From assembly GCF_009766105.1 (NCBI RefSeq), contig NZ_LMUH01000005.1, forward strand, positions 540,162-588,827: DNA of 48,666 nucleotides. The letters run 5' to 3'. The stretch comes from Granulicella sp. S156. Lineage in GTDB: Bacteria > Acidobacteriota > Terriglobia > Terriglobales > Acidobacteriaceae. A program made the translations under genes and the position numbers. Positions within the stretch are counted from its first letter, which is position 1. Each line of letters begins with the position of its first letter. Below are positions 16,895-25,935 of this stretch, in pieces. Below the pieces are notes generated by a model that had not been told where the DNA came from, made no database searches, and saw only the letters and a program-made list of their open reading frames with translations.

Positions 16895-17965
16895 TTAGCT
16901 CCAGTCGTCCCGTACCTGTGCCTGATCGGCGAAGACCTGTTCGAACTGGTCGGTCTTCTTGATGAGGATGTCGCCCAATTGCTCAGACTGGCGGAGCAGG
17001 ATTGCCTGTAGTCTCACAAGTTCCAGCATGGCAAGGAACGTGCAGATCAGTGCGCGCTCAGAGTGCGTGCTGTGCAGCATGCGACGCAGGCTTACGGGTT
17101 TGTCTTCCATCAACAGGCGGCGCTTCACGTAGTCGATCATCTGCGCTACGGTGACGGAGTCCTCGTTGATGGAGTGCACCGGACGTTCGCGTAGACGCTG
17201 CAGAATGTCCTGAAACACGCGTACGAGGTCGACTGTATCGGCAGCGATCTCGCGTTCGCCGTCGACGGAATCCACGCCTTCATCGTGCAGAAAGGCCTTC
17301 AGGCCGGGCTTCGACCAGGTGGCTTCTTCGATCTGTTGTTTCTGCATCAGCATCTGCGCGGCGGCTTTGAAGCGTTCGTGTTCCAGCAGACGCTCAACCA
17401 GTTCGCGGCGGGGGTCTTCATCGATGCCCGCGGCAACTGCCAGCGGATCGCGTGGCAGCAGCGTCTTCGATTTGATGTGGATGAGCAGTGAGGCCACGTA
17501 GATAAACTCACCGGCGGCATCGACGTCGGTCTGCTTCAGGTGGTGCGTGTACTCCAGAAACTGCGCGGTGATACGCGCGATGGGGATGTCGTAGATGTCG
17601 ATGTTCTGCTTGCGGATGAGATCGAGCAGAAGGTCGAGCGGACCGTCGTAGACCTGGCCGACGGTGACCGAGAAGGGCGACTGCGAGGCCTCCTCTTTGT
17701 CTTTGTCCTTCTGCGTCTGCTTCCTGGGTTCAGGCGGTGGAGGCGGTGTGGGAGGGTGCTCGAGCGCGAAGGGTTCAGAGGGCGCGATGACGTCATCGGA
17801 CGCGGCAGCGGCTTTGCTGGTTGGAGCGGCATCCTCGGCCGGCGCCGCTGTTTCGGCATCCTGAGTCTCGGCGGTCTCGGCAACGATCTCCGGAGCATCC
17901 TGTTTGTGGGTGCTGATCTCTTCGCCTGCCTCGGTCGTTTGTTCGTCCTTCTGCTCTTCGCTCAT
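16895..17965 (-). CDS. scpA: Segregation and condensation protein A
   Basis: The kleisin subunit of the bacterial SMC-ScpAB condensin, which bridges the SMC heads during chromosome segregation. The 356-residue protein has the ScpA start VYDGPLDLLLDLIRKQNIDIYDIPIARI at about residue 105, split across the SMC-neck-binding helices, and a C-terminal winged-helix region containing ALICTFLAMLELVRL. Unusually, about 95 residues of acidic, Ala- and Pro-rich low-complexity sequence precede the domain, including a run of five prolines. The start is 2 nt after the trpS stop, so the genes are translationally linked. No scpB follows. Confidence 0.95.
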   Translation of the reverse strand: MSEEQKDEQTTEAGEEISTHKQDAPEIVAETAETQDAETAAPAEDAAPTSKAAAASDDVIAPSEPFALEHPPTPPPPPEPRKQTQKDKDKEEASQSPFSVTVGQVYDGPLDLLLDLIRKQNIDIYDIPIARITAQFLEYTHHLKQTDVDAAGEFIYVASLLIHIKSKTLLPRDPLAVAAGIDEDPRRELVERLLEHERFKAAAQMLMQKQQIEEATWSKPGLKAFLHDEGVDSVDGEREIAADTVDLVRVFQDILQRLRERPVHSINEDSVTVAQMIDYVKRRLLMEDKPVSLRRMLHSTHSERALICTFLAMLELVRLQAILLRQSEQLGDILIKKTDQFEQVFADQAQVRDDWS

Positions 17966-17967
17966 CG

Positions 17968-19149
17968 TTATGCCAGCCCCATCGCCAACTGCACCTCGTG
18001 CAGCGTCTCCTGCGCGCGCTTGGCGGCGCGGGCGCCACCGTTGGCGAGTACGTCCTTGATGACGCCGGGACGCTTTTCCAGATCGCGGCGGTGCGCCTGA
18101 ATCGGCGCAATGGTGGTGACGATCGCATCCGCAACCCAGCTCTTGCATTCGATGCAACCGATGCCTGCTGTGCGGCAGCCTTCGGCGGCTTCGGCCTGCA
18201 CGGTTTCACTGGAGAAGACCTTGTGCAGATCGAAGACCGGGCAGATGTCTGGATTGCCGGGGTCGGTGCGGCGAATGCGCGCGGGGTCGGTGACCATTGT
18301 CTTCAGCTTCTCGCGCAGATCGGCTTCGGGCTCGGAGAGCATGATCGTGTTGCCGTAGCTCTTCGACATCTTGCGGCCATCGAGCCCCGGCAGTTTCGGC
18401 GAGGGCGTCAGCAACACCTTGGGCTCGGGCAGAATTTCACCGCGGCCAAAGCTGCCGATCTTCTTCGTCTGCCCCGCAGCTTCAAAGAGCTGGTGAGGGC
18501 TGAAGTCGGTGCGCGTCGAGTTCTTGGGCTCGCCCGCGAGCTTGCGGGCCTTCTCGAGAATGGCCTGCATCTCCCAGGGAGCGGCGTCGGGCGCGAGATA
18601 GAAGTCGCCGGGATAGAGCTGGTTGAAGCGCCGTGCGACCTCGCGCGTGAGCTCGACGTGAGCCACCTGGTCCGCGCCGACGGGCACGAAGTCCGGCTTA
18701 TAGAGCAGGATGTCAGCGGCCTGCAGCAGCGGATAGCCGAGGAACCCGTAGGTGCTCAGGTCCTTGCTCGAAAGCTGCTGCTGCTGGTCCTTGTAGGTAG
18801 GTACGCGCTCCAGCCAGCCCAGCGGGGTGAACATGCTGAACAGGGTGAAGAGCTGGGCGTGCTGCAGCACATCGCTCTGCCGGAAGATAACGCAGCGGCC
18901 GGGATCGAGGCCGGCGGAGAGAAAGTCCAGCGTGATCTCGAGGATGTTGTTCTGTACGTTGCCCGGATCGGCGTAGTCGGTGGTCAGGGCGTGCAGGTCG
19001 GCGATGAAGAAGTAGCAGTCGTACTCCTGCTGCAGGCGCACCCAGTTGTAGAGGGCGCCCATGTAGTTGCCGAGGTGCAGCCTGCCGGTGGGGCGCATGC
19101 CGCTGAGAACGCGCGGGCGCGGTATCGATCGTGAAGATGAAAGGCTCAT
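17968..19149 (-). CDS. trpS: Tryptophanyl-tRNA synthetase
   Basis: A class I aminoacyl-tRNA synthetase that charges tRNA-Trp, 393 residues. The HIGH-type signature is GRLHLGNYMGAL (about residues 22-33), and the KMSKS loop is GRKMSKSYGNTIML. GADQVAHVELTREVARRFN lies between them. Four Cys residues near the C-terminus (CRTAGIGCIECK) may bind a metal. It lies in a minus-strand run with an O-methyltransferase upstream and scpA 2 bp downstream. No leader peptide or T-box is visible upstream, only a 47-bp gap. Confidence 0.97.
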   Translation of the reverse strand: MSLSSSRSIPRPRVLSGMRPTGRLHLGNYMGALYNWVRLQQEYDCYFFIADLHALTTDYADPGNVQNNILEITLDFLSAGLDPGRCVIFRQSDVLQHAQLFTLFSMFTPLGWLERVPTYKDQQQQLSSKDLSTYGFLGYPLLQAADILLYKPDFVPVGADQVAHVELTREVARRFNQLYPGDFYLAPDAAPWEMQAILEKARKLAGEPKNSTRTDFSPHQLFEAAGQTKKIGSFGRGEILPEPKVLLTPSPKLPGLDGRKMSKSYGNTIMLSEPEADLREKLKTMVTDPARIRRTDPGNPDICPVFDLHKVFSSETVQAEAAEGCRTAGIGCIECKSWVADAIVTTIAPIQAHRRDLEKRPGVIKDVLANGGARAAKRAQETLHEVQLAMGLA

Positions 19150-19196
19150 TGTTTCCGAGGTTAAGGATACATGGCTGGAGGCCCAGCCCCTATTTA

Positions 19197-19865
19197 CTAC
19201 CCTAGAACCAATGCCATGGCAAAACCGTCATAGCCTTTGCTGCCCACCGTCTGCAGGGCGGTGGCGGAAAGACGGGGCTCCGCCGCCATCAGTTCGAGAA
19301 AACGCCGCTGTCCCTGCACATTGGGATCGGTGCTGGATGGGTCAGCGACCTCGCCCTCGCGCACGATGTTGTCGCCGATGAGGAGCGTTCCGGGGCGTGA
19401 GAACTTGAGCGCCCAGGGCAGATAGTTGGGGTTATTCGGCTTGTCGGCGTCGATAAAGATCAGGTCGAAGGGCTCGGTGCCCTCTTTTTCCATGTTGGCG
19501 AGGGTCTCCAGCGCCGGACCGACCCGGATCTCGACGATCTTCTGCAGTCCTGCGCGCGCGATATTGGCGCGGGCGACTTCGGCGTGTTTGGGGCTGAACT
19601 CCAGCGTCGTAAGGTGGCCGTCCGCAGGCAGCGCACGCGCCATCCAGATGCTGCTGTAGCCGCCAAGGGTGCCGATCTCGAGAATCCTGCGTGCGCCCCG
19701 CAGCTGCACCAGCAACTGCAGGAACTTGCCCTGATTCGGGGCGACGTCGATGGCGGGCAGGCCAGCCTTGGTATTGGCCTGCAAGGCGGCGTCGAGCACT
19801 GGATCTGAGGGCACAAGCGTTTCGGAAAAATAGCGGTCTACGGCGGTCCATTGCTTCTGTGACAT
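19197..19865 (-). CDS. SAM-dependent O-methyltransferase
   Basis: 222 residues of the class I catechol/caffeoyl-CoA O-methyltransferase family. The S-adenosylmethionine-binding motif is ILEIGTLGGYSSIWMARAL, and metal- and substrate-site text is DLIFIDADKPNN and LLIGDNIVREGEV. It is cytoplasmic and likely divalent-metal-dependent. The substrate is unknown. The ATG at 19865 has AGGAG 6 nt upstream. It sits 48 bp after the sugar isomerase gene and 47 bp before trpS on the same strand, so the four genes probably share transcripts. Confidence 0.93.
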   Translation of the reverse strand: MSQKQWTAVDRYFSETLVPSDPVLDAALQANTKAGLPAIDVAPNQGKFLQLLVQLRGARRILEIGTLGGYSSIWMARALPADGHLTTLEFSPKHAEVARANIARAGLQKIVEIRVGPALETLANMEKEGTEPFDLIFIDADKPNNPNYLPWALKFSRPGTLLIGDNIVREGEVADPSSTDPNVQGQRRFLELMAAEPRLSATALQTVGSKGYDGFAMALVLG

Positions 19866-19913
19866 CGTTACTCCTTTAAGCATTGTTCTCGCAATTCTCG
19901 GTTTATGCCTGCT

Positions 19914-20876
19914 CTAGGCCCACCACGCTTCTGCGGCGGGTTCGCGGGGAAGAATCTTCTTCAGCAGGTCGACAGCGAATCTGACTCCTTCATCAACCGA
20001 CAGGAGAGGGTCTTCATGTTCGATGCTAATAGCGCCGTCGTACTGGACGGTGCGCAGGGCGCTGAGAATCTCGCGCCACTCCTGCTCGCCATGGCCGAAA
20101 CCGACAGTGCGGAAGTTCCAGGAGCGCTCTGCCACGTTGCGATAACTCTTAGCGTCGAGCACGCCATTGCGGCTGAGTGTGTGCTGCTGGAAGGCAAGAT
20201 CTTTGGCATGAACATGGAAGATCGAGTCACCCAGTGCGGCGATTGCCGTAGGAATGTGGACGCCCTGCCAGAACAGGTGGCTGGGATCGAAGTTGATCCC
20301 GAGGTTGTCTCCCACGGCGGCGCGCAGACGGAGCAGCGTCTCCGGGTTGTAGACCAGGAAGCCAGGGTGAGCTTCCAGCGCGACACGGACGCCATGCGAA
20401 CGGGAGAACTCTGCCGCTTCGCGCCAGTAGGGAATCGCGACTTCTTCCCATTGCCAGGCGAGCAGCTCAGAGAACTCCGGCGGCCACGGAGTTACAACCC
20501 AGTTGGGCACTTTGGAACCTGCGCGGTCGCCGGGACAGCCGGAGAAAGTGACGACTGTCTTTACGTTCAGCCGTTCCGCAAGCAGCACGGTCCGGCGAAA
20601 GGTGGCATCGTCGCGTTCGGCGAGGTCGCGGTCCGGATGCAGAGGATTGCCGTGGCAGGAGAGCGCGCTTATGCTCATTCCGTTGTCGGCAAGGTGGCGG
20701 ACGAAGGCCTGCGCTCGCGAAGGATTGGCCAGCAACTCGTCGACGGGCAGATGCGGATTTCCCGGAAATCCACCGGCTCCCAGTTCGAGCGCCTCGATGC
20801 CGAGAGCGGCCGTTTTCTCGATCATCTTGTCTACGGATAGGCTGCCGTACACGGCGGTGAAAAGTCCTAACTTCAT
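19914..20876 (-). CDS. Sugar phosphate isomerase/epimerase (TIM barrel)
   Basis: A 320-residue protein of the xylose-isomerase-like TIM-barrel superfamily. Family text includes MKLGLFTAVYGSLSVDKMIE, LSCHGNPLHPD, GVRVALEAHPGFLVYNPETLL, NFDPSHLFWQG and SIEHEDPLL, which supplies the usual metal-binding Glu/Asp/His residues. No signal peptide, so cytoplasmic. The ATG at 20876 fits the conserved start better than the one at 20897, although its ribosome site is weak. It is divergent from the exported TIM-barrel/VOC cluster, which suggests a shared substrate class such as sugars or inositols. Confidence 0.88.
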   Translation of the reverse strand: MKLGLFTAVYGSLSVDKMIEKTAALGIEALELGAGGFPGNPHLPVDELLANPSRAQAFVRHLADNGMSISALSCHGNPLHPDRDLAERDDATFRRTVLLAERLNVKTVVTFSGCPGDRAGSKVPNWVVTPWPPEFSELLAWQWEEVAIPYWREAAEFSRSHGVRVALEAHPGFLVYNPETLLRLRAAVGDNLGINFDPSHLFWQGVHIPTAIAALGDSIFHVHAKDLAFQQHTLSRNGVLDAKSYRNVAERSWNFRTVGFGHGEQEWREILSALRTVQYDGAISIEHEDPLLSVDEGVRFAVDLLKKILPREPAAEAWWA

Positions 20877-21067
20877 CCCATCATCCTCGCTAGGCAATCA
20901 TCCTACATCTGTGAAGTGACATGCTTGTCCGTCAACGAAAGCCAGGAACCTGCGCTCCTCTCGAGGTATTCGAACTTCTATGTGGCGACTTTGTCTTCGC
21001 CAGTCAACCGGATTGACAGCAGAACCGGCGGAGTGGTCTCCTTGTGCCGCAGAGGCGCAACGCGACT

Positions 21068-21940
21068 ATGACATCCATCTCTTCCTGTAATCGACGTGTC
21101 TTTCTCCAATCACTCTCCGCGACCGCGCTGCTGGCGGCAACTCGTCCGGTGTGGGGCGAGGCGGTTCCGGCCATTGGCGCGCAACTCTATACGCTACGTA
21201 AGGAAGTGGTGAAGGACCTGCCGGGAACGCTGGCAGCAGTTCGCAAGATCGGCATTACACAGGTCGAGGCGTTCCCCACGGTTTATACCCATCCTGCTGC
21301 GGAACTGAAGAGAATCATCGAAGACGCAGGGCTTACCTGCCCCAGCGGCCACTTCGACTACGACAAGCTCGATGAGGGGCTGGACTATGCGAAGGCACTG
21401 GGCCTTTCGTATATGGTCTGTCCGATGCTGCCGAATTCCATGTGGAATGCCGAGGGCTTTGCGCAGGCTGCGGAACGGTACAACAGGATTGGCGCGAAGG
21501 CGCATAGCCTGGGGATGAGGTTCGCGTTCCACAATCACAACTATGAGTTTCGCCCGATAAGCCGTCCCGGCCAGGCCGACACCAATGGTCTATCGGTGCT
21601 GCTGGAGCGTACAGATCCGAAGCTCGTCTTCTGGGAAGAAGACTGCTATTGGGTTACGCAGTCCGGTAACAATGCGCTCACCTTGTTGAAGCAACATGTG
21701 GACCGCGTGCGCCTGCTGCACCTCAAGGATCGCCAGCCTCAGGCGAAGGCGAGCTTCGACATGTCCAAGGATTCGGCGTTCTTTACCGAGGTGGGAACGG
21801 GCACGATTGCGTGGCCACCCATCCTGAAGATAGCGCGAGAGACGGGCGCGCTGTTGTTTATCGAGCAGGATCAGACGACGCTACCGCCGCTCGAAAGCCT
21901 GGCAATTAGCTATCGCAATCTGCGCAAGTATCTTGCCTAG
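21068..21940 (+). CDS. Exported sugar phosphate isomerase/epimerase (Tat signal)
   Basis: A 290-residue xylose-isomerase-like TIM-barrel protein with a twin-arginine leader, NRRVFLQSLSATALLAA, ending around residue 31. It would therefore be exported already folded, probably with its metal. The conserved segments are AFHNHNYEF, LVFWEEDCYWV, LLHLKDRQ, and GTIAWPPIL. The ATG at 21068 is preferred over an upstream start at 21044, because the leader begins there. It heads a plus-strand run with two double-VOC proteins, the first starting 34 bp after its stop. Confidence 0.88.
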   Translation: MTSISSCNRRVFLQSLSATALLAATRPVWGEAVPAIGAQLYTLRKEVVKDLPGTLAAVRKIGITQVEAFPTVYTHPAAELKRIIEDAGLTCPSGHFDYDKLDEGLDYAKALGLSYMVCPMLPNSMWNAEGFAQAAERYNRIGAKAHSLGMRFAFHNHNYEFRPISRPGQADTNGLSVLLERTDPKLVFWEEDCYWVTQSGNNALTLLKQHVDRVRLLHLKDRQPQAKASFDMSKDSAFFTEVGTGTIAWPPILKIARETGALLFIEQDQTTLPPLESLAISYRNLRKYLA

Positions 21941-21974
21941 TAAACCGCACACAATGACAAAGGTGATGAGAAAT

Positions 21975-22916
21975 ATGACTGGAAAGAAAGCCGCTGTTTT
22001 CGGCCTGGCACTTGCCTGTGGTCTTACGTTTGCGCAGAGCGTGGAGGCGCAGAATAAGCCGGTACGCCCGGCCATCACGGGTATCGCGCACCTTGTAGTG
22101 CTCGACGAGAACCTGGCAGCAACGAAGCATTTTTACGGCGATGTGATTGGATGGCCGGCCAGCAAGCCTCTCGATCCCGCGGATGCCGTGCACTATCAGG
22201 TGGGGCTGAAGCAGTACATCGAGGTAAAGACCGCGCCTGCACATAACCCGCCCGACCGCGTAGCACTCCTGGCCTTGGAAACAACCGATGTGCGAGCACT
22301 GCGTGCGTATCTGGCCGCGAACGGTGTGAGTGTGCCGCCGAAGGTCGAGCGCCACGCCAACGGTTCGCTTGCGTTCGATATGACCGACCCCGACGGGTAT
22401 CGCATCGAGTTCACGCAGGGAGGGAAGTTTCCTCAGCCGTCGGCTAATGCGATCAGCACTCATATCATCCATGCAGGCTTCACTGTTCACAATGTGGATG
22501 CGGTGAAGCATTTCTATCTGGATGTTCTCGGCTTCAGGCCCTACTGGCATGGCTGGCAAACAGACGCAGGCCATGTGGATGGCATGGACGACTACATGGC
22601 CGTTCAGGTTCCCGACGGCTCCGATTGGGTCGAGTTCATGCTCTCCGATGGCCGCAACATTCCTGCCGGAAGTCCAACCCATAATCCGCATCACTTTGCG
22701 CCGGGCGTCGTGAGCGTGGCGGCTGCGTATGCGATTGTGCAGCAACGCGACCCAGCTCTCGCGGCCAAGGTTCACCCCCAGCAGGGACGCGATGGCAAAG
22801 GACAACTGAACCTCTTCGATCCCGACCACACGCGGGTTGAGTTCATGGACTTCCAGCCGCACGAAAAACCCTGCTGCTCCGACTTCACCGCTTCATCGCC
22901 ACAGCCGCAACCCTAA
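21975..22916 (+). CDS. Secreted double-VOC (glyoxalase-fold) protein, first copy
   Basis: 313 residues with a Sec signal (residues 1-26, ending VEAQ) and two vicinal-oxygen-chelate domains. Domain 1 (about 30-155) begins GIAHLVVLDENLAATKHFYG and ends YRIEFTQGG. Domain 2 (about 165-300) begins HAGFTVHNVDAVKHFYLDVLGF and ends TRVEFMDF. The His at the start and Glu at the end of each domain are the usual metal ligands. The reaction is unknown (dioxygenase, isomerase or lyase possible). The ATG at 21975 has AGGTG 9 nt upstream. It is a paralogue of the next gene. Confidence 0.88.
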   Translation: MTGKKAAVFGLALACGLTFAQSVEAQNKPVRPAITGIAHLVVLDENLAATKHFYGDVIGWPASKPLDPADAVHYQVGLKQYIEVKTAPAHNPPDRVALLALETTDVRALRAYLAANGVSVPPKVERHANGSLAFDMTDPDGYRIEFTQGGKFPQPSANAISTHIIHAGFTVHNVDAVKHFYLDVLGFRPYWHGWQTDAGHVDGMDDYMAVQVPDGSDWVEFMLSDGRNIPAGSPTHNPHHFAPGVVSVAAAYAIVQQRDPALAAKVHPQQGRDGKGQLNLFDPDHTRVEFMDFQPHEKPCCSDFTASSPQPQP

Positions 22917-22926
22917 GGACGCTTAC

Positions 22927-23907
22927 GTGAATCTTCGCCGGGCTTTCAAGTTGCCTCTCTATGCCGGCCTTCTTCCAGGCATTTTGTGCATGGCTCTTTG
23001 CGCGAATGCGCAGAGTGTGACTCCGCAGCGTCCGCGGATTACCGGCATCTCGCATGTCGGATATTTCGTTTCCAATCTGCCCGCCTCCATTGCGTTCTGG
23101 CATGACTTTCTTGGCTTCGATGAAGCCTATGACTTGAAGAAGCCGGGCAGCGACGAAACTCGCATCGCCTTTATCAAGATCAACGATCATCAGCACGTCG
23201 AACTCTTCAACGAGGCTCCCGCCGATCCGCGCAATAGGATGAGCCACATCTGCTTCACGGTGGACAACGTGGAGCAGATGCGCGCCTATCTGCGTTCGCA
23301 GGGCTTCGAGGTGAAGCCGGGCAACGGCGGCAAGACGCGCACGGGCGACCATGCGTTCGAGATCAAAGACCCGGATGGAACGCTCGTTGAGTTCGTCCAG
23401 AGCCTGCCTGATGGGCTCGAGATGAAGGCTGCGGGCAAGTTCCTTCCGGATACCCGCATTTCGACGAAGATCTACCACGCGGGATTTCTCGTTGGAAACA
23501 GCCAGCGGTCTCTGGATTTCTATGGCAAGGTTCTGGGCTTCAAAGAGACGTGGCGTGGAGGCGGTAACCCAGCGGAGTTGAGCTGGATCAACATGCGCGT
23601 TCCCGACGGCGATGACTACGTGGAGTTCATGCTCTACCGCAAGCTCCCGACTGATTCGTGGGGTGGTAAGAACCATCTTTCGCTCGAGGTGCCGGATGTC
23701 GCCAAGGCTGTCGAGATTCTGGAGTCGCGGCCTGCGTTCAAGAGGTACGGCAAGCCGTTGACCGTCGCTACCGGTATCAACCGCAAGCATCAGGTCAACA
23801 TCTTCGATCCGGATGGCACCCGAGTAGAGCTTATGGAACCACGCACCATCGATGGCAAGCCAGCGCCGCCGTCGACTGCGCCGCCACCACCGTCGTCGCA
23901 CGACTAG
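22927..23907 (+). CDS. Secreted double-VOC (glyoxalase-fold) protein, second copy
   Basis: 326 residues with a Sec signal (residues 1-26, ending ANAQ) and two VOC domains. The first starts GISHVGYFVSNLPASIAFWHDFLGF and the second HAGFLVGNSQRSLDFYGKVLGF, with ends TLVEFVQS and TRVELMEP. DHQHVELF supplies a further metal-type residue. The C-terminus is Pro/Ser rich. The start is GTG at 22927: AAGGA overlapping the preceding stop lies 7 nt upstream, and the signal peptide begins there. It overlaps no other gene; its stop abuts the stop of the convergent site-2-protease-like gene. Confidence 0.88.
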   Translation: MNLRRAFKLPLYAGLLPGILCMALCANAQSVTPQRPRITGISHVGYFVSNLPASIAFWHDFLGFDEAYDLKKPGSDETRIAFIKINDHQHVELFNEAPADPRNRMSHICFTVDNVEQMRAYLRSQGFEVKPGNGGKTRTGDHAFEIKDPDGTLVEFVQSLPDGLEMKAAGKFLPDTRISTKIYHAGFLVGNSQRSLDFYGKVLGFKETWRGGGNPAELSWINMRVPDGDDYVEFMLYRKLPTDSWGGKNHLSLEVPDVAKAVEILESRPAFKRYGKPLTVATGINRKHQVNIFDPDGTRVELMEPRTIDGKPAPPSTAPPPPSSHD

Positions 23908-24606
23908 CTACAAGGTAAAGAGCAGGCCATTGAAGATGGCGAGCAAGGGGCCGAAGATCCTCATGATGATGCCGAAGCCGAGAAACATGAAGCCGAACAT
24001 CAGATAGAGCCCGATGCTCTGGTAGGTCTGTGCTGCGTTGTAGGGCAGATAGTGCATCAGGATCTTGCCGCCATCCAGAAACGGCAGCGGAATCAGGTTG
24101 AAGACGAAGAGCAGCAGATTGACCAGGATGCAGAAGTAGAGAAACAGGACCAGCGGAAAGATCGACGGCAGGCCTTCGGTAGGAACTCCGAGATGGCGAA
24201 GCCCGAGCGCTACTGCGGTGGCGAGTGAAGCGTTCGCATCGGGGTTGATGTGACGGAAGATGATCAGTACAACCAGCGCGACAATTGCCGCGATCAGTTG
24301 CGCGACCGGGCCTGCGAGCGTCGCGATCATCTCGTCCCGCGAAGGGCGACGGAAGTTGCGCGGAGTCATAGGGACGGGCTTACCCCAGCCCAGGATCAAG
24401 GGGCTGCGGAAGATATAAATCAGCGGCCAGAGCGCCATGCCGAAGGGGTCGAAGTGCTTCGCCGGGTTCATCGTCATGCGGCCCATCATCCGTGCCGTCG
24501 GGTCGCCGAGGCGGTTGGCCATCCAGGCTTGCGCGCAGTCGTGCAGGGAGATGGCGAGCACCATCACAAGAAGTTCGAAGATTACCAATGCGACGATTAA
24601 CGGCAT
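23908..24606 (-). CDS. Site-2 protease-like membrane protein with degenerate zinc motif
   Basis: A 232-residue multi-span membrane protein of the M50 site-2 protease fold. The classical HExxH motif in the second hydrophobic segment reads H22-D-C-A-Q26, so the catalytic Glu is Asp and the second His is Gln. The other conserved features remain: NRLGDPTARMMGRMTMNPAKHFDPFG after it, and LPFLDGG (D178) near the C-terminus. By established M50 chemistry such a site should not bind zinc normally, so it is likely a pseudoprotease with a membrane-protein-binding role. The ATG at 24606 has only a weak ribosome site. Confidence 0.88.
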   Translation of the reverse strand: MPLIVALVIFELLVMVLAISLHDCAQAWMANRLGDPTARMMGRMTMNPAKHFDPFGMALWPLIYIFRSPLILGWGKPVPMTPRNFRRPSRDEMIATLAGPVAQLIAAIVALVVLIIFRHINPDANASLATAVALGLRHLGVPTEGLPSIFPLVLFLYFCILVNLLLFVFNLIPLPFLDGGKILMHYLPYNAAQTYQSIGLYLMFGFMFLGFGIIMRIFGPLLAIFNGLLFTL

Positions 24607-24693
24607 GGAGATAGCTTACCGGAGGACGATTTCACGGGTTCTTTAGGTGCGCGATTAGGATGGGCCATGCCGTAGACATCCCTGGAGGGTACG

Positions 24694-25893
24694 ATGCGAA
24701 CGACGAAGTTCATTCTGGCCATGGGTTTGATGTTGGTAGTGGTCTCTGCGCGCTCGCAGGCCCCAGCCGAAAAAACCGACGCAGAGATCAAAGCGGAGGG
24801 TGAGCAGGCGCGGGCGCTGTACGAAAAGCAGAACTTCCTGGAGGCGCTGCCGCTCTATGAGGACTTGCACACGCGCCGTCCGCAGAACCTGCTTTACCAG
24901 GAACGGCTAGCCATGACGCTGCTGGCAAAGGCCAGCCAACAATCTCCAGAGGACGCGCAGGCTACCCGGCGACGCTCCAGGGAGTTATTGCTCCAGGCCA
25001 AGGCCGCCGGAGACAACAGCAATCTGATACAGATTCTGCTGGAAAAACTGCAGGACGCCGATCAACCGGCCAAGGCTGAGCCGGTTGGTCATGAGTGGAT
25101 GCAGAAAGGTGAAACTGCTTTTTCCAGCGGCGATCTTCAGGCAGCGGTGGGCTTCTACAAGCAGGCGCTCGATGCCAATCCGCAGTACTACGTGGCCGCG
25201 CTCTTTGCCGGTGATGCGGAGTACAAGCTGAATCATCCGGCCGAGGCGGGCAAGTGGTTTGCCCGTGCTATCGAGATCAATCCGGATGTCGAGACGGCTT
25301 ACCGCTACTGGGGCGATTGCCTGGAGAAGGCCGGCGACCACACGCAGGCCGAAGCGAAGTTTATCGGTGGGATCGTAGCGGAGCCTTATTCGCGAGCGCC
25401 ACGTCTTGGGTTGAAGCAATGGGCCGACCGCAATCACGCTATGGTCGTGGCGCCTCCTATCAAGCTGCCCGCAAGAGCGACGACAGGTAAAGATGGCCAT
25501 ATCAACATCACTATGTCCATGCCGGCGGCAGCGGATAAAGATAACAAGGAAAGTGCTCTGGCACTGTCGTATTCGATGGAGTCCGCACTCTGGCAGGGCG
25601 ATGAGTTCAGGAAGCACTTTCCAAACGAAAAGACTTACCGCCACTCCTTGCTTGAAGAGGCTACCAGTGTGCGGCTGATGCTATCGGTGGTCCGCGAGCA
25701 GAAGATCCCAGAGAACACGTTGAGTGCTTCCACCAAGTTGCTGCTGGAGCTGGACAACGCGGGCATGCTGGAGTGCTGGATCTTGCTCGATGATCCGGAC
25801 CAGGGCATTGCGCAGGACTATGCCGCCTATCGCAAGGACCATCGCGAGTTACTGGCCAAGTACATCGCACAGTATGACGTACATCCTATGTAG
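24694..25893 (+). CDS. Exported TPR-repeat protein
   Basis: 399 residues with a Sec signal (1-24, ending SQAPA). Tetratricopeptide-type helices follow: a first unit around residues 30-65, then the clear pairs GETAFSSGDLQAAVGFYKQALDANPQYY and AKWFARAIEINPDVETAYRYWGDCLEKAGDH (about 132-215). The last 130 residues are a helical domain without repeats, containing MESALWQGDEFRKHF. It probably binds other proteins in the periplasm or at the membrane. The ATG at 24694 has GGAGG 6 nt upstream. It stands alone between two minus-strand genes. Confidence 0.82.
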   Translation: MRTTKFILAMGLMLVVVSARSQAPAEKTDAEIKAEGEQARALYEKQNFLEALPLYEDLHTRRPQNLLYQERLAMTLLAKASQQSPEDAQATRRRSRELLLQAKAAGDNSNLIQILLEKLQDADQPAKAEPVGHEWMQKGETAFSSGDLQAAVGFYKQALDANPQYYVAALFAGDAEYKLNHPAEAGKWFARAIEINPDVETAYRYWGDCLEKAGDHTQAEAKFIGGIVAEPYSRAPRLGLKQWADRNHAMVVAPPIKLPARATTGKDGHINITMSMPAAADKDNKESALALSYSMESALWQGDEFRKHFPNEKTYRHSLLEEATSVRLMLSVVREQKIPENTLSASTKLLLELDNAGMLECWILLDDPDQGIAQDYAAYRKDHRELLAKYIAQYDVHPM

Positions 25894-25935
25894 AGCGCCC
25901 ACTGTCGCGCTATTCCGCGGGCAAGAGTCGATGTA

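Noticed and set aside
17998..19134. 378-residue open frame on the plus strand
   Set aside because: Antisense to trpS, whose motifs are complete; the opposite frame has no recognisable domain.
22885..23901. 338-residue open frame on the minus strand
   Set aside because: Antisense to the second VOC gene, which has a signal peptide and two full domains.
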